Shown here: piece by piece, positions 1 through 8,726 of the stretch
How the letters are laid out: each line of letters opens with the position of its first letter
How positions within the stretch are numbered: position 1 is the first letter of the stretch
Source: Betaproteobacteria bacterium
Lineage (GTDB): Bacteria > Pseudomonadota > Gammaproteobacteria > Burkholderiales > Burkholderiaceae
Length of the DNA stretch: 30,645 nucleotides
Reading direction: 5' to 3'
Assembly (NCBI GenBank): GCA_018969885.1
Contig: JAGWXN010000011.1
Coordinates: 1 to 30,645 of the forward strand
The notes under the pieces: model-generated
What the model was told of the DNA's origin: nothing
The model's database searches: none
Seen by the model: the letters and a program-made list of their open reading frames with translations, nothing else
Made by a program: the position numbers and the translations under genes

Positions 1-1440
1 CATCAGGCAAAGCTCGCTGAGTGGCTGCGCGCGCCAGGCGTGGGCGACCGTGATCCCGATCCCGGGTCGTCCGCCAGGTCATCTGCTGAATCGCCGGCGC
101 GCGCTGCGGTTCGCCCGTTGCGTGAAGCGGCCGCGCATCAGGCCGGCCCGCAGCGTTCAGCGCATGGCCTGCCGTTTGCGCTACAGGGCGTCCGCATCCT
201 CGATTTCTCCTGGTTTCTTGCGTCGGCTGGGGGTACGCGAATTCTGGCGTCGCTGGGCGCAGAGAGCCTCAAGGTGGAGTGGAAGGAAAACCCCGACACC
301 CGGCTCGCCGCCATGGCGCCGGTCGGCGGCCGCGAGGCGCGGGAGCGCGCCACCGCGCCGCTTACCGGTGTGACCGACCCCGACATGGGTGGCCAGTTCA
401 ACAATAAGAACTCGGGTAAGCGCGGGCTCTCGCTCAACATCCGGCATCCGAAGGGCCTTGCGATTGCGAAGGAACTGATCCGGGTCTCGGACATCGTGGC
501 CGAGGGCTTTTCACCCGGCGTACTGGAGCGCCTGGGATTGGGCTATGACGTGATGCGCTCGATTCGGCCCGACATCATCTATGTCCAGCAGTCGGGGATG
601 GGATCGGTAGGCCGTTACGGCAGGTTTCGCACCGTGGGTCCGATTGCAGCGTCGCTGGTGGGTTCCACCGACATGTCCGGACTGCCCGAGCCCGCGATGC
701 CAGCAGGATGGGGCTATTCGTATCTCGACTGGATTGGTGCCTATGGGTTTGCGCTCGCCGCGCTCGGTGCGCTATGGCACCGCGAGCGCACGGGCGAAGG
801 GCAGTGGATCGATGCCTCGCAGTGTGAAGCGGGAATCTTTCAGACCGGTGTCGCGGTGCTCGATTGGTCGGCCAATGGCCGCGTATGGCAGCGAACGGGT
901 AACCGCTCGCCCTATAAGCCTGCGGCGCCGCACGGCGCGTATCGGCTGCGCGGCACCGACCGCTGGATCGCGATTTCCTGTTTCGATGAAGCCCAGTGGC
1001 AGGCCTTCGTCCGAGAGAGCGGCATGACCGCCTTGGCGCAGGACCCGCGGTTCGAGACGCTCGCTGATCGTCTGGTGAACCAGGACGCACTCGACCAGGC
1101 GGTTGAGTCATGGACGCGCCAGCAGAACGACTACGACTGCATGCAGCGCTTGCAGCGCGCCGGGGTGCCGGCGGGGGTCTGTCAGACCGCCGAAGACCGC
1201 TGCGATCACGATCCGCAACTGCACGCGCTCAATTGGCTGTCCGAAGTGACAGGCAGCAAAATTGGCCGCTGGCCGGTGGGCGAATTTCCGGTGAAGCTGT
1301 CACGAACGCCTGCCTGGAGCGGCGGGCCCATTGACCGCGGCGCGCCCTGCTATGGCGAAGACAATGCGTTCATTCTCTCCACTTATCTCGGCATGTCGGC
1401 CTCCGACATTGCCGGGCTCGCCGAGGAAGGCGTGATCTGA
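1..1440 (+). CDS. CaiB/BaiF-family (class III) CoA transferase, 5'-partial
   Basis: Class III CoA transferases move coenzyme A between carboxylic acids through an aspartyl-CoA intermediate. The CaiB fold begins near base 181 with a segment reading GVRILDFSWFLASAGG, followed by LGAESLKVEW, NNKNSGKRGLSLN, an active-site-like Asp at 727-729 in a YLDW context (family GDM/GD position), and WHRERTGEGQWIDAS. The C-terminus is complete, with TGA at 1438-1440. The frame is open to base 1. The residues before the fold include LAEWLRAP and then a linker of about 50 residues rich in Ala, Ser, Pro and Arg. A GTG at 40 could be a start but has no clear ribosome binding site and would leave a long disordered leader. 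I therefore treat the gene as continuing upstream, possibly as a tandem-domain CoA transferase. It converges on dctM with only 8 bases between the stops. The substrate is unknown. Confidence 0.85.
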   Translation, partial: HQAKLAEWLRAPGVGDRDPDPGSSARSSAESPARAAVRPLREAAAHQAGPQRSAHGLPFALQGVRILDFSWFLASAGGTRILASLGAESLKVEWKENPDTRLAAMAPVGGREARERATAPLTGVTDPDMGGQFNNKNSGKRGLSLNIRHPKGLAIAKELIRVSDIVAEGFSPGVLERLGLGYDVMRSIRPDIIYVQQSGMGSVGRYGRFRTVGPIAASLVGSTDMSGLPEPAMPAGWGYSYLDWIGAYGFALAALGALWHRERTGEGQWIDASQCEAGIFQTGVAVLDWSANGRVWQRTGNRSPYKPAAPHGAYRLRGTDRWIAISCFDEAQWQAFVRESGMTALAQDPRFETLADRLVNQDALDQAVESWTRQQNDYDCMQRLQRAGVPAGVCQTAEDRCDHDPQLHALNWLSEVTGSKIGRWPVGEFPVKLSRTPAWSGGPIDRGAPCYGEDNAFILSTYLGMSASDIAGLAEEGVI

Positions 1441-1448
1441 GGCCTGCG

Positions 1449-2762
1449 CTATTTCGAGAGCGCCGGCACCCAGGTGGCAAGCGGCGGAAACATGATGATG
1501 AGCGCAATCAGAATCAGTACGCACGCGATGAACGGTGCCGCGGCGAGATAGATATCACGCATGGTGGTTTCAGGCGGCGCCACGCCCTTCATCACAAAGA
1601 GCAGGAGCCCGAAGGGCGGCGTGGTGTAGCCGATCTCGAGCGCGAGCAACATGATGAGGCCGAACCAGGTGAGGTCAAAGCCCAGCGTCTTGGCAAGCGG
1701 GAAAAAGATGGGCGCGGTGAGGAGCATCATGGACAGCTGATCCATGAAGCAACCCAGGAACAGCAGAATGCCAATCATGGCAAACAGCATCGCAAGCGGG
1801 GTGAGCTCGAACGACAGCGCCCAGTTCATCAGTCCGCTCGAAGCGCCTGTGAAGGCGAGCGCCTGCGCGAAAGTGGCCGAACCGAAAATAATCAGAAACG
1901 ACATCACCGTGACCCGCAGCGCGCCTTCCACCGAGCGCACGATGGCCTGCCAGGTGAGCGCGCGGTAGCAGGCGGCGAGCACCGCGACTGACAGCGCGCC
2001 AAGCGCGGCCGCTTCGGTGGGAGTGGCCCAGCCCACCAGCATCAGCACCACCGAAAACACGATCAGCCCGACCATCGGCAGCACATCGAATACGATCAAC
2101 CGGATTTTTTCGGCGAACGGTGCGGGCTCGACTTCGTAGTAGGGCGCCGCGCTGGGATCGATGATCGTCCAGCCCCAGATCAGCACGCCATACATCACGG
2201 CGAGCACCAGGCCAGGGATGATGCCTGCAAGCAGCAGGTCGGTGACGTCGGTCTGGCCGAGTGTGGCGAGGAGCACGGTGAGCGCCGACGGCGGAATGAT
2301 GACCGCCAATCCGCCCACGCCCATGATCGGACCGATCGACAGGTATTTGTTGTAGCCCCGCTTCATCATGTCGGGGACCATGAGCGAACCGAGGAGCGCG
2401 CAGGCGCCCATCGATGAGCCGGCAGGGCCCGCAAACGCCGTGCCGCCGATCAGCGTGACATACGAGAGGCGACCGCGGACATTGCCCAACAACTTGTCGG
2501 CGGCGTTAAAGCAACGCGTGGCAAGACCGGTGTGATAGAAGAGCTCGCCCATCAGGAGGAACATGGGGATGGGTACCAGCGCAAAGGTGGTCATGGCGCC
2601 AAAGCCGTTGTTCACCACCTGGCCAATTGCAGCCGAACCGCCCATGTAGAACACCGCGGCCATGATGTTGGTCGCGAAAAAAGCGATTGCTACCGGTATG
2701 CCGATCAGCATCAGCGCAACCGATGCGCCGAACAGCACAATGGCGGGCCAGAGCCAGTCCAT
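1449..2762 (-). CDS. dctM: TRAP transporter large permease subunit (DctM type)
   Basis: This is the large membrane subunit that forms the Na+-coupled transport channel of a tripartite ATP-independent periplasmic (TRAP) transporter. The 437-residue product is almost entirely hydrophobic, with about a dozen membrane segments. It shows DctM hallmarks: GIPVAIAFF near the start, PIPMFLLMGELFYHTGLA, GGTAFAGPAGSSMGACALLGS, PTEAAALGALS and LEIGYTTPPFGLLLFVMKGV. The chosen ATG at 2762 overlaps the dctQ stop by one base (TGATG), so the two are translationally coupled. An in-frame start 20 codons further upstream would only add a charged leader from inside dctQ and is rejected. It is the last gene of a dctP-dctQ-dctM operon. 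The cargo is probably a carboxylate, given the family and the neighbouring CoA transferase, but the sequence does not identify it. Confidence 0.95.
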   Translation of the reverse strand: MDWLWPAIVLFGASVALMLIGIPVAIAFFATNIMAAVFYMGGSAAIGQVVNNGFGAMTTFALVPIPMFLLMGELFYHTGLATRCFNAADKLLGNVRGRLSYVTLIGGTAFAGPAGSSMGACALLGSLMVPDMMKRGYNKYLSIGPIMGVGGLAVIIPPSALTVLLATLGQTDVTDLLLAGIIPGLVLAVMYGVLIWGWTIIDPSAAPYYEVEPAPFAEKIRLIVFDVLPMVGLIVFSVVLMLVGWATPTEAAALGALSVAVLAACYRALTWQAIVRSVEGALRVTVMSFLIIFGSATFAQALAFTGASSGLMNWALSFELTPLAMLFAMIGILLFLGCFMDQLSMMLLTAPIFFPLAKTLGFDLTWFGLIMLLALEIGYTTPPFGLLLFVMKGVAPPETTMRDIYLAAAPFIACVLILIALIIMFPPLATWVPALSK

Positions 2763-3289
2763 CAGTGCGTGGCTCCACCGCTTTCGCTCGCCAGCGCAGC
2801 GAGCGGGGATTCGTCTCGCCACAGATAGCGCACGAACTCAAGCCCCATGAAGAGGAACGAGATCGGGATCCACATCACGATCGCCCAGCGCGGTGCGTCG
2901 AATGAACGCACATCCTTGTTGTTCTGAACCCAATCGAGCATCGTGACCTCGAACCCGTACCAGGCCATGGTGAGGCAGATGACTACGCAGATCAGACCGA
3001 TCAGACGGGTCAGCCACTGCCGGGCCGGGCGGCTCAGATTCATCAGCAGCAGTTCCACGTACACATGGCCCTTCTCGCGAACCAGCCAGGGCGCCCCCAG
3101 ACAGGGAATGAGCAGCAGCGCGTACTCGCTGAAGGTGAAGAAGTGTGCCGACGGCTGGCGATCGAGATTGCGGATCAGCACATCGAGACAGATGGTGGTC
3201 ATGACCGCCACCATCAGAAGTGCGGCAGCGACCGCCATGGTGCGGATGAGAAGCGTGTGGAGTCGGGCGATCAGATTCACGGCCGGCAT
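2762..3289 (-). CDS. dctQ: TRAP transporter small permease subunit (DctQ type)
   Basis: This is the small four-helix membrane subunit that partners DctM in TRAP transporters. The 175-residue product has hydrophobic segments near residues 15-37, 50-65, 90-112 and 135-155. The family-type stretch ALLLIPCLGAPWLVREKGHV lies in the middle, where DctQ proteins carry the conserved short loop between helices 2 and 3 followed by V-x-V/L-E-L. The tail is short and polar. The start ATG at 3289 has only a weak purine-rich site before it. The gap to dctP is 106 bases and holds a stable stem-loop. The stop overlaps the dctM start by one base. Length and helix count are normal for the family. Confidence 0.93.
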   Translation of the reverse strand: MPAVNLIARLHTLLIRTMAVAAALLMVAVMTTICLDVLIRNLDRQPSAHFFTFSEYALLLIPCLGAPWLVREKGHVYVELLLMNLSRPARQWLTRLIGLICVVICLTMAWYGFEVTMLDWVQNNKDVRSFDAPRWAIVMWIPISFLFMGLEFVRYLWRDESPLAALASESGGATH

Positions 3290-3340
3290 TCGCGGATCGG
3301 GGCGCGGTAGAGGTTAGGGCCCGGGTCGGGTCGATTCACT

Positions 3341-3377
3341 GACGATGGCGGCGTGATGCTTGTCACGCGCCATCGTC
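3341..3377 (-). other. Intercistronic stem-loop between dctP and dctQ
   Basis: The arms at 3341-3356 and 3363-3377 pair over 15 base pairs with a single bulged G and a 6-base loop. On the transcribed (minus) strand the hairpin begins 19 bases after the dctP stop codon and ends about 50 bases before the dctQ start. No U-tract follows it, so it is not a standard Rho-independent terminator. In binding-protein transporter operons such hairpins commonly protect the upstream mRNA from 3' exonucleases, so the periplasmic receptor is made in excess over the membrane subunits. That role is inferred here from position and structure only. Confidence 0.6.
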
Positions 3378-3395
3378 CGGCAAGGGTCGCTGGAA

Positions 3396-4394
3396 TCAGG
3401 GCGTAAACAGTTTGACGACTTTTTCGTAATCGTTGGGCACACCCGCCTTGTCCATCCGTTCCTTCATGCGGGCATGGGCCGCTGCGCTCGCACCGGCGAT
3501 GAAGCGCTTGCCGGCCTCTGCGCCAAGCGCGAAGGTTTTGACACCACGCTTTTCCAGTTCAGCGATCTCGCGATCGCGGATCTGTTGCATATCGGCAATG
3601 CTCGCCACCTCGTGCTCGATCGCCATCTTGGTGAGGAACTCCCGCGTCTTGGGCTGGAGCGATGCCCATTTTTTCGCGTTGATGATCACGCCGAGATCGG
3701 TGGAGAAGAACTTCGGATCGAGCCGGAACTTGAGGTGCTTGTCCCAGTTGGCATCCATGATGCCGATCTCGGTCCAGCCGGTGATTTCGATCGTGCCGCG
3801 CTCGAGTGCAGTGTAGATATCGGTGGAGGGCATATTCAACACCTGTGCACCGAGGAAATTGGTGAGGAAGGCGTTATAGATGGGGTTGCCGCGTACCTTG
3901 AAGCCCTTCACATCGAGGTTACCCTGCGCGTCGGTCTTCATTTCCTTGGTTGACCAGAGGTGAAAGCGGATGCCGCTATCAAACCAGCCCAGGTAATGCA
4001 CGCCCATGCGTTTCATATGGGCTTCGTTCAGGGCGTCGTAGGCGCCGCTCTTGCGCGAGGTGGGACCATCGATGGACGAGGCCGACACTGCGTCGCACTC
4101 GGGCACTGCGGCGGCGTAGAAAGCGCAGGGCGTGTAGACCATATCGACCACGCCATTGCGCACGGCGTTGGGCTGCTCGAACATGCCCATGGCCTCGGGG
4201 CCGCCGCGAACGGTGATCTCGACAATACCCTTGCCCTCGTCGTTCACTTTTTTCACGAAGTTGAGAAAGCTCCGTGAATACACCCAGTTGGCGGGAAATG
4301 AATGCAGCGCTGTGAGCTTGTCCTGGGCGAGCGAAACTGAAGCGGGCACTGCGAGCGCGATCGCGAGCGCGGCGCCGAGCAGACGACGAATCAT
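3396..4394 (-). CDS. dctP: TRAP transporter periplasmic solute receptor (DctP type)
   Basis: This is the extracytoplasmic receptor that captures the substrate for the DctQM permease. The 332-residue product starts with a Sec signal peptide (MIRRLLGAALAIALAVPASV, cleavage likely after SLAQ). The mature part shows the DctP pattern, including GFKVRGNPIYNAF with Arg168 at the position that normally salt-bridges a substrate carboxylate. This is followed by LGAQVLNMPSTDIYTALERG and later ALQPK-type and long helical C-terminal segments. The start ATG at 4394 is preceded by AGGAG at a good distance. An in-frame start 43 codons upstream would bury the signal peptide and is rejected. The gene is first in the operon. 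The conserved Arg supports an organic acid as cargo; which one is unknown. Confidence 0.93.
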   Translation of the reverse strand: MIRRLLGAALAIALAVPASVSLAQDKLTALHSFPANWVYSRSFLNFVKKVNDEGKGIVEITVRGGPEAMGMFEQPNAVRNGVVDMVYTPCAFYAAAVPECDAVSASSIDGPTSRKSGAYDALNEAHMKRMGVHYLGWFDSGIRFHLWSTKEMKTDAQGNLDVKGFKVRGNPIYNAFLTNFLGAQVLNMPSTDIYTALERGTIEITGWTEIGIMDANWDKHLKFRLDPKFFSTDLGVIINAKKWASLQPKTREFLTKMAIEHEVASIADMQQIRDREIAELEKRGVKTFALGAEAGKRFIAGASAAAHARMKERMDKAGVPNDYEKVVKLFTP

Positions 4395-4506
4395 GTCGAA
4401 TCTCCTATGAAGGCTGGACGGGGGGCTTGACGAAGGCCGGAAGTGTCGCACGATCCGGGGCGGCGCGCGCAATATCCGGGCAAACCCTGTCAGGCTAGGC
4501 GCGCGA

Positions 4507-5319
4507 TCAGTTCGGGGCGGCACCGCTCACGTGGGTGAGTGCTTCGGCAAAGCCCGCAGCCGAACGCTCCCGGCTGACGAAGGCAGGCATGGGGTCGATG
4601 CGGCCGCCATAGTCGAGCACATTGGCCACCCCGATCGAGCGCTCGAAAAATCCGAACATCGGCGCGTCATTGGGCGAATCGCCCAGGTAAAGATGGTCTC
4701 GCGCGAGTGCCTGGGGGGTGAGGCCAAATTCATCAGCGGCCATTCGGAGCGTGGTGCTGAGCTTGTCGTGCTCGCCGAACCAGGCGTTGACGTGGATGGA
4801 GCTGATCTTTACGTGCATGCCGGCCTCGCGGAGCAGGCTCGCCACCCGGTCGGCGGTGGGCAGCCCATCGGTCTGAACATCTTCGGCGAAGTCGATTGCC
4901 AGGTCACACGCCCGATACGGCTGATCGGCGCTCACCGCAACGCCCGGCACCGCGGCCAGCACCCGCCTCGCGATCTCGTCAAAACGGGCCCGGTTCGCTG
5001 CGAGGGTGGCGTCGTCCTGCAGAAAGCGGCGCGTCATGCGATGGCGGGCGCGGTCATAGCGGAACCAGAAGGCGCCGTTTTCGCCGACCACTGCGTCGAC
5101 CGGCCACATCCGTGCAATGTGATCGCACCAGCCCGCAGGGCGGCCGGTGACCGCCACCGACAGCCGCCCCGATCGCTGCCAGGCATCGAGTGCTGCGAGC
5201 GCCTCGGGGCGCAACAGACCCTCGGTGGTAAACGTGTCGTCGATATCGAAGAACACACCGCGGACGGGCGGCACGATGGGCAGGTCGGCAAGCGGTCGAG
5301 GAACGGGAAGGGATGGCAT
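4507..5319 (-). CDS. HAD-superfamily (IIB-like) phosphatase downstream of the Phn-type transporter
   Basis: This is a Mg2+-dependent phosphohydrolase of the haloacid dehalogenase superfamily, 270 residues. Motif I is FFDIDDTFT, with nucleophile Asp25 and acid/base Asp27. Motif II is AVTGRP with Thr58. A C2-type cap follows, with SSIHVNAWFG and then the Lys of EHDKLS. Motif IV is YLGDSPNDAPMF near residue 215. The cap placement and motif order resemble the IIB group (sucrose-phosphate, mannosyl-3-phosphoglycerate and Cof-type phosphatases). It starts 18 bases after the second phnE and is very probably the last gene of the phnDCEE operon. The start ATG at 5319 has no obvious Shine-Dalgarno site, consistent with coupled translation. 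The substrate is not known; a phosphorylated compound brought in by the transporter is a reasonable inference. It is not PhnX-like in its cap. Confidence 0.85.
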   Translation of the reverse strand: MPSLPVPRPLADLPIVPPVRGVFFDIDDTFTTEGLLRPEALAALDAWQRSGRLSVAVTGRPAGWCDHIARMWPVDAVVGENGAFWFRYDRARHRMTRRFLQDDATLAANRARFDEIARRVLAAVPGVAVSADQPYRACDLAIDFAEDVQTDGLPTADRVASLLREAGMHVKISSIHVNAWFGEHDKLSTTLRMAADEFGLTPQALARDHLYLGDSPNDAPMFGFFERSIGVANVLDYGGRIDPMPAFVSRERSAAGFAEALTHVSGAAPN

Positions 5320-5337
5320 GCGGGGGGCGATCAGCGC

Positions 5338-6153
5338 TCAGAGGATACGCTTTCGGATCTGCGTCACGATGATTTCAGCCAGGATCACGATCACAAAAAT
5401 CGACAGGAGAATGACGGAGACCCGGGTCCATTGGAAGAGGTTCAGCGCGGTATCGAGCGCCATGCCCACGCCCCCCGCGCCCACCAGCCCCAGCACCGAC
5501 GATTCGCGGATATTGATGTCCCAGCGAAGCAGCAACACCGACCAGAAGGTGGGCGCGAGCTGGGGCCAGTAGCCTTGCGAAAGCACCGACAGCCAGGGGG
5601 CGCCGGCTGCATGCAGGGCCTCGATCGGCCCGGGGTCAGCCTCCTCGAGCGCTTCGCCGATGAGCTTGCCGACAAAGCCGATCGAACGACAGGCAATGGC
5701 CAGCGTACCGGCGAGCGCGCCCGGGCCGAAGATCGCCACGAAGAGGAGCGCCCAGATCAGGGAATTGACCGAGCGGGTCGCCACCAGAATCAGACGTGCG
5801 GCGAGATTGATGAGCCGGCTTCGAATCAGATTGCGCGCGGAAAGCACACCCACCGGCAGCGCAAGCGCCACCGCGATGAGCGTACCGAGCGTGGCGATGT
5901 GGAGCGTGTCGACGAGCGCATCGTGAACGCCCGAGGGATAGAAGCCGACATTGATCGGCCACATACGCACGAGCAGATCCTGAACCTGCTCGGGCGCATC
6001 GAGCAGGAACTCGGGGATGACTTCCACGCTTCGCACTGATGCGAGGACCGCCGCCACGACGGTGAGGCTGAGCATCAGCCGCGCAAGCCTTTCGCTTCGC
6101 GAGTGTCGGTGCCATGCGCGCGCGGGGTGCGCTGATGGGCGTGACTCAGGCAT
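5338..6153 (-). CDS. phnE: Phosphonate/phosphite-type ABC transporter permease, second copy (PhnE)
   Basis: This is an inner-membrane permease of a phosphonate/phosphite-type ABC importer, 271 residues from the chosen ATG. It has about six membrane segments and the BPD_transp_1 fold. Family landmarks include TLHIATLGTLIAVALALPVG, LSARNL, RSVNSLIWALLFVAIFGPG, the ATPase-contacting EAA-like loop EALHAAGAPWLSVLSQGYWP and the near-C-terminal SSVLGLVGAGGVGM. The ATG at 6153 overlaps the end of the upstream phnE by 8 bases; a start at 6210 would reach further into that gene. The two permeases are clearly related but diverged, so they probably form a heterodimer rather than being redundant copies. 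Confidence 0.92.
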   Translation of the reverse strand: MPESRPSAHPARAWHRHSRSERLARLMLSLTVVAAVLASVRSVEVIPEFLLDAPEQVQDLLVRMWPINVGFYPSGVHDALVDTLHIATLGTLIAVALALPVGVLSARNLIRSRLINLAARLILVATRSVNSLIWALLFVAIFGPGALAGTLAIACRSIGFVGKLIGEALEEADPGPIEALHAAGAPWLSVLSQGYWPQLAPTFWSVLLLRWDINIRESSVLGLVGAGGVGMALDTALNLFQWTRVSVILLSIFVIVILAEIIVTQIRKRIL

Positions 6154-6940
6154 CACTTCGCCGTGCATCGATGCCCAGGATCGATCGGACGACACGGGCA
6201 AGCGTCTCACCCACCATGATCATGGCGATGATGGCAATCAGGATCGCGCAGACGAAGCTGTAGTCAAACCGTTGAAACGCCGCAAACAGCGTGCTGCCGA
6301 TGCCGCCCGCACCAACGATGCCCACCATGGTGGAGTTACGCAGGTTGGAATCCACCTGATAGGTGGCAAAGCCCACGAAACGCGACATCACCTGCGGCAG
6401 CACACCGTAGGCGAGCACGCTTGCAAACGGCGCACCGGTGGCACGCACCGCCTCCACCTGCTTGAGCGAGATTTCCTCGATCGCCTCGGCAAACAGCTTA
6501 CCGATAAAGCCCACCGAGGCGACAGTAAGCGTGAGGATGCCGGCAAGCGCACCAAAGCCCACCGCTTTGACAAACAGGATGGCCACGATCACCGGATGAA
6601 AGGATCGGCAGAGGGCCACCACCGCCCGTGCAGGCCAGCTGACCCAGGCGGGCATCAGGTTGCGCGCGGCGAGCACCCCCAGCGGGAGCGAGAAGACAAT
6701 GCCTGCGCACGAGGCAAGAATCGCAATTTCCAGGCTTTCGGTAAGGCCACGCACCATGCTGTCGGCCTGCAGGATTTCGGGTGGAAACATTCGCCCCAGA
6801 AAGCGCTGGCCGTTGTCGATTCCGATCACGAAACGCTCGACGCTGAAGTCGAGGCGCTGCGCGGCAAACGCGACATAGAGCGTGAGCGCGGCCCAGCCGA
6901 ACACGGCCCAGGGGCGACGCGCGAAGGCTAACTTAGCCAA
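6146..6940 (-). CDS. phnE: Phosphonate/phosphite-type ABC transporter permease, first copy (PhnE)
   Basis: This is the first of two adjacent PhnE-type permeases, 264 residues. It carries the same landmarks as its neighbour: [46 protein letters not shown], the EAA-like loop [20 protein letters not shown] and [16 protein letters not shown]. The start is a TTG at 6940, inside the end of phnC (13-base overlap); a stop lies two codons upstream, so the start cannot be further out. A GTG at 6904 is the alternative, shortening the protein by 12 residues. The overlaps on both sides show a tightly coupled operon, phnD-phnC-phnE-phnE-HAD. Confidence 0.91.
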   Translation of the reverse strand: MAKLAFARRPWAVFGWAALTLYVAFAAQRLDFSVERFVIGIDNGQRFLGRMFPPEILQADSMVRGLTESLEIAILASCAGIVFSLPLGVLAARNLMPAWVSWPARAVVALCRSFHPVIVAILFVKAVGFGALAGILTLTVASVGFIGKLFAEAIEEISLKQVEAVRATGAPFASVLAYGVLPQVMSRFVGFATYQVDSNLRNSTMVGIVGAGGIGSTLFAAFQRFDYSFVCAILIAIIAMIMVGETLARVVRSILGIDARRSDA

Positions 6941-7692
6941 CCCTCACCACCATAAATCGCGCGAAGCTGCGAATCGGTGAGCCCGTCTGGGCCACCGTCG
7001 TAAATGATGGAACCTTCGGCCATGCCGATGATGCGGCTTGCAAAGCGCCGCGCCAGATCGACATCGTGCATGTTGACGATGACCGGTACGCCCAGGCTTT
7101 CGCCCAGATGCGCGAGGAGCTGCATGATGTCAACGGATGTGCGGGGGTCAAGCGACGAGGTGGGCTCATCGGCGAGGAGCAGCCGCGGGTTCTGCATCAC
7201 CGCCCGGGCGATGCCAACGCGCTGTCGCTGTCCGCCCGAGAGGCCGTCGGCGCGTCGGTGCTCAAATCCAGACAGGCCGACGATATCGAGCAGCTCGAAC
7301 GCGCGGTCGATGTCTGCGCTCGGATAGCGGCGAAGCCAGGCCTTCCAGGCGGGCACGTAGCCCAGCCGGCCGCAGAGCAGGTTCTCCATTACGGACAGGC
7401 GCTCCACCAGGTTGTACTCCTGGAACACCATACCGATCGTGCGCCGTGCTACGCGCAGCTGCCTGCGATCGAGCTTCACCAGGTCGCGCCCCTCGAACAC
7501 GATCGACCCCGACGTGGGCTCCACCAGCCGGTTGATGCAGCGGATCAGCGTGGACTTGCCGGTGCCGGAGGCGCCGATGATGGCAGTGAGTCCGCCCGAG
7601 CCGATGTCGAGCGACACGCCCCGCAGCACCGGCTTACCCGGCAGGTATTCCTTGGTGAGCCCGCGGATCGCGAGCGCTGCACTGGCATTCAA
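6928..7692 (-). CDS. phnC: Phosphonate/phosphite-type ABC transporter ATP-binding protein (PhnC)
   Basis: This is the cytoplasmic ATPase energising the PhnE permeases, 254 residues. Walker A is GASGTGKST, the Q-loop is [14 protein letters not shown] (the FQxxNLV form is typical of PhnC), the ABC signature is [15 protein letters not shown], Walker B is [12 protein letters not shown] and the H-loop His lies in NMHDVDLA. The reading frame extends far upstream inside phnD, but that part is not ABC-like. The best start is a TTG at 7692, six bases after the phnD stop, giving the usual PhnC length and an N-terminus just before the first strand ([11 protein letters not shown]). No ATG or GTG is available there, so the start is moderately uncertain. 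Confidence 0.92.
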   Translation of the reverse strand: MNASAALAIRGLTKEYLPGKPVLRGVSLDIGSGGLTAIIGASGTGKSTLIRCINRLVEPTSGSIVFEGRDLVKLDRRQLRVARRTIGMVFQEYNLVERLSVMENLLCGRLGYVPAWKAWLRRYPSADIDRAFELLDIVGLSGFEHRRADGLSGGQRQRVGIARAVMQNPRLLLADEPTSSLDPRTSVDIMQLLAHLGESLGVPVIVNMHDVDLARRFASRIIGMAEGSIIYDGGPDGLTDSQLRAIYGGEGWLS

Positions 7693-7697
7693 GACGA

Positions 7698-8726
7698 TTA
7701 CTTGCCCTGGGCCTTGGCCTTCGCCTCGGCTGCCTTCCGGCGCGCTTCCTCTTCGCGTTTGGCCTCTCGTTCGTAGGCCGCACCATTGAATTTTTCGCCA
7801 CCGGCTTCGGCGACTTCGCGAACCACCGCCCACTCCTTCTGATAGGTCACCGGGAAGAACCGGTCGGCGCCGTCAAAGGCCTTCTTCATCTCGTCGGTGA
7901 AGCGGTAATCATAGAAGCACTTGAGCATGCGGTCGCGTAGCGCCGGCTCGAGATCATGGGCGTAGGCAAACGACGAGGTTGGAAATTTGGCGCTGCGGTA
8001 AATCACCCGAAAGTCATCTTCTTTGATTTGCCCGCGGGTGGCCATGCGGTGAAACACGTCGGAGGCAACCGCTGCAGCTTCGTAGTCGCCCGAGCGCACA
8101 CCCAGCACCGACTGGTCGTGCTTACCCGAGAACAGGATGTTGTAGTCCTTGCCGGGATTGAGTCCCTCGCGAGGAAAGAGCGCCATCGGCGCCATGTGGC
8201 CTGAATTGGACGAGGGCGAGGTGTGGGCCACTTTCCGGCCCTTCAGGTCGGCGAGCTTCTGAAACGCCGATTCTTTCCGCACGATCACGATCAGGTTATA
8301 GCCCTGAAACTCTTTTTCGTAGCCCTTCACGGCAAAGGGCACTGCGCCCGCGATGTTGACCGCAAAGGCGGTGGGGCCGGTGGAAAACCCGCCCACGTGC
8401 AGGCGACCCGAGCGCATGGCTTCGATTTCCGCGGCATTCGACTGAACCTGGAAGAACACCACCCGCTTGGCGGTGCACTGTGCAAGATGGTCGGTGAAGG
8501 GCTTGAAGACTTTTTCGTAGACGGCGGGGTCTTCCACCGGGGTGTAGGTGAAGACCAGGGTGCTGGGATTCTTGTACCGCTTGGGATCCTTGGGGGGATC
8601 GGCGACCATATCGCGATTTTCGTCGCAGTACTGCGGGTCGAGGTCACCACGATGGCTGCAGGTGTCCTGCGCAGAGGCGCTCGCGCAGGCGGTAAAGAAC
8701 AAAATCAGGGCGGCGAGTTTCTTCAT
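7698..8726 (-). CDS. phnD: Phosphate/phosphite/phosphonate-type ABC transporter substrate-binding protein (PhnD)
   Basis: This is the periplasmic receptor of the PhnDCEE importer, 342 residues. It has a Sec-type signal ([20 protein letters not shown]); the FTAC could alternatively be a poor lipobox. PhnD-type features follow: [11 protein letters not shown], the [26 protein letters not shown] segment split around residues 100-120, a VIVRKES strand, [20 protein letters not shown] (the Ser/Thr-rich loop that binds the phosphono group in this family) and [15 protein letters not shown]. Family members bind phosphonates, phosphite, methylphosphonate or related anions; the sequence does not settle which. 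The last 25 residues are an unusual Lys/Ala/Glu/Arg-rich helix-like tail. The ATG at 8726 has GGGAG upstream. It is first in the operon and divergent from the Rieske gene. Confidence 0.92.
   Translation of the reverse strand: MKKLAALILFFTACASASAQDTCSHRGDLDPQYCDENRDMVADPPKDPKRYKNPSTLVFTYTPVEDPAVYEKVFKPFTDHLAQCTAKRVVFFQVQSNAAEIEAMRSGRLHVGGFSTGPTAFAVNIAGAVPFAVKGYEKEFQGYNLIVIVRKESAFQKLADLKGRKVAHTSPSSNSGHMAPMALFPREGLNPGKDYNILFSGKHDQSVLGVRSGDYEAAAVASDVFHRMATRGQIKEDDFRVIYRSAKFPTSSFAYAHDLEPALRDRMLKCFYDYRFTDEMKKAFDGADRFFPVTYQKEWAVVREVAEAGGEKFNGAAYEREAKREEEARRKAAEAKAKAQGK

Noticed and set aside
4531..6039. A 502-codon open frame on the plus strand opposite the HAD and phnE genes
   Set aside because: It is a by-product of high GC content. 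The translation is rich in Arg, Gly, His and Gln with no recognisable fold, and the minus strand carries clear HAD and PhnE motifs over the same bases.
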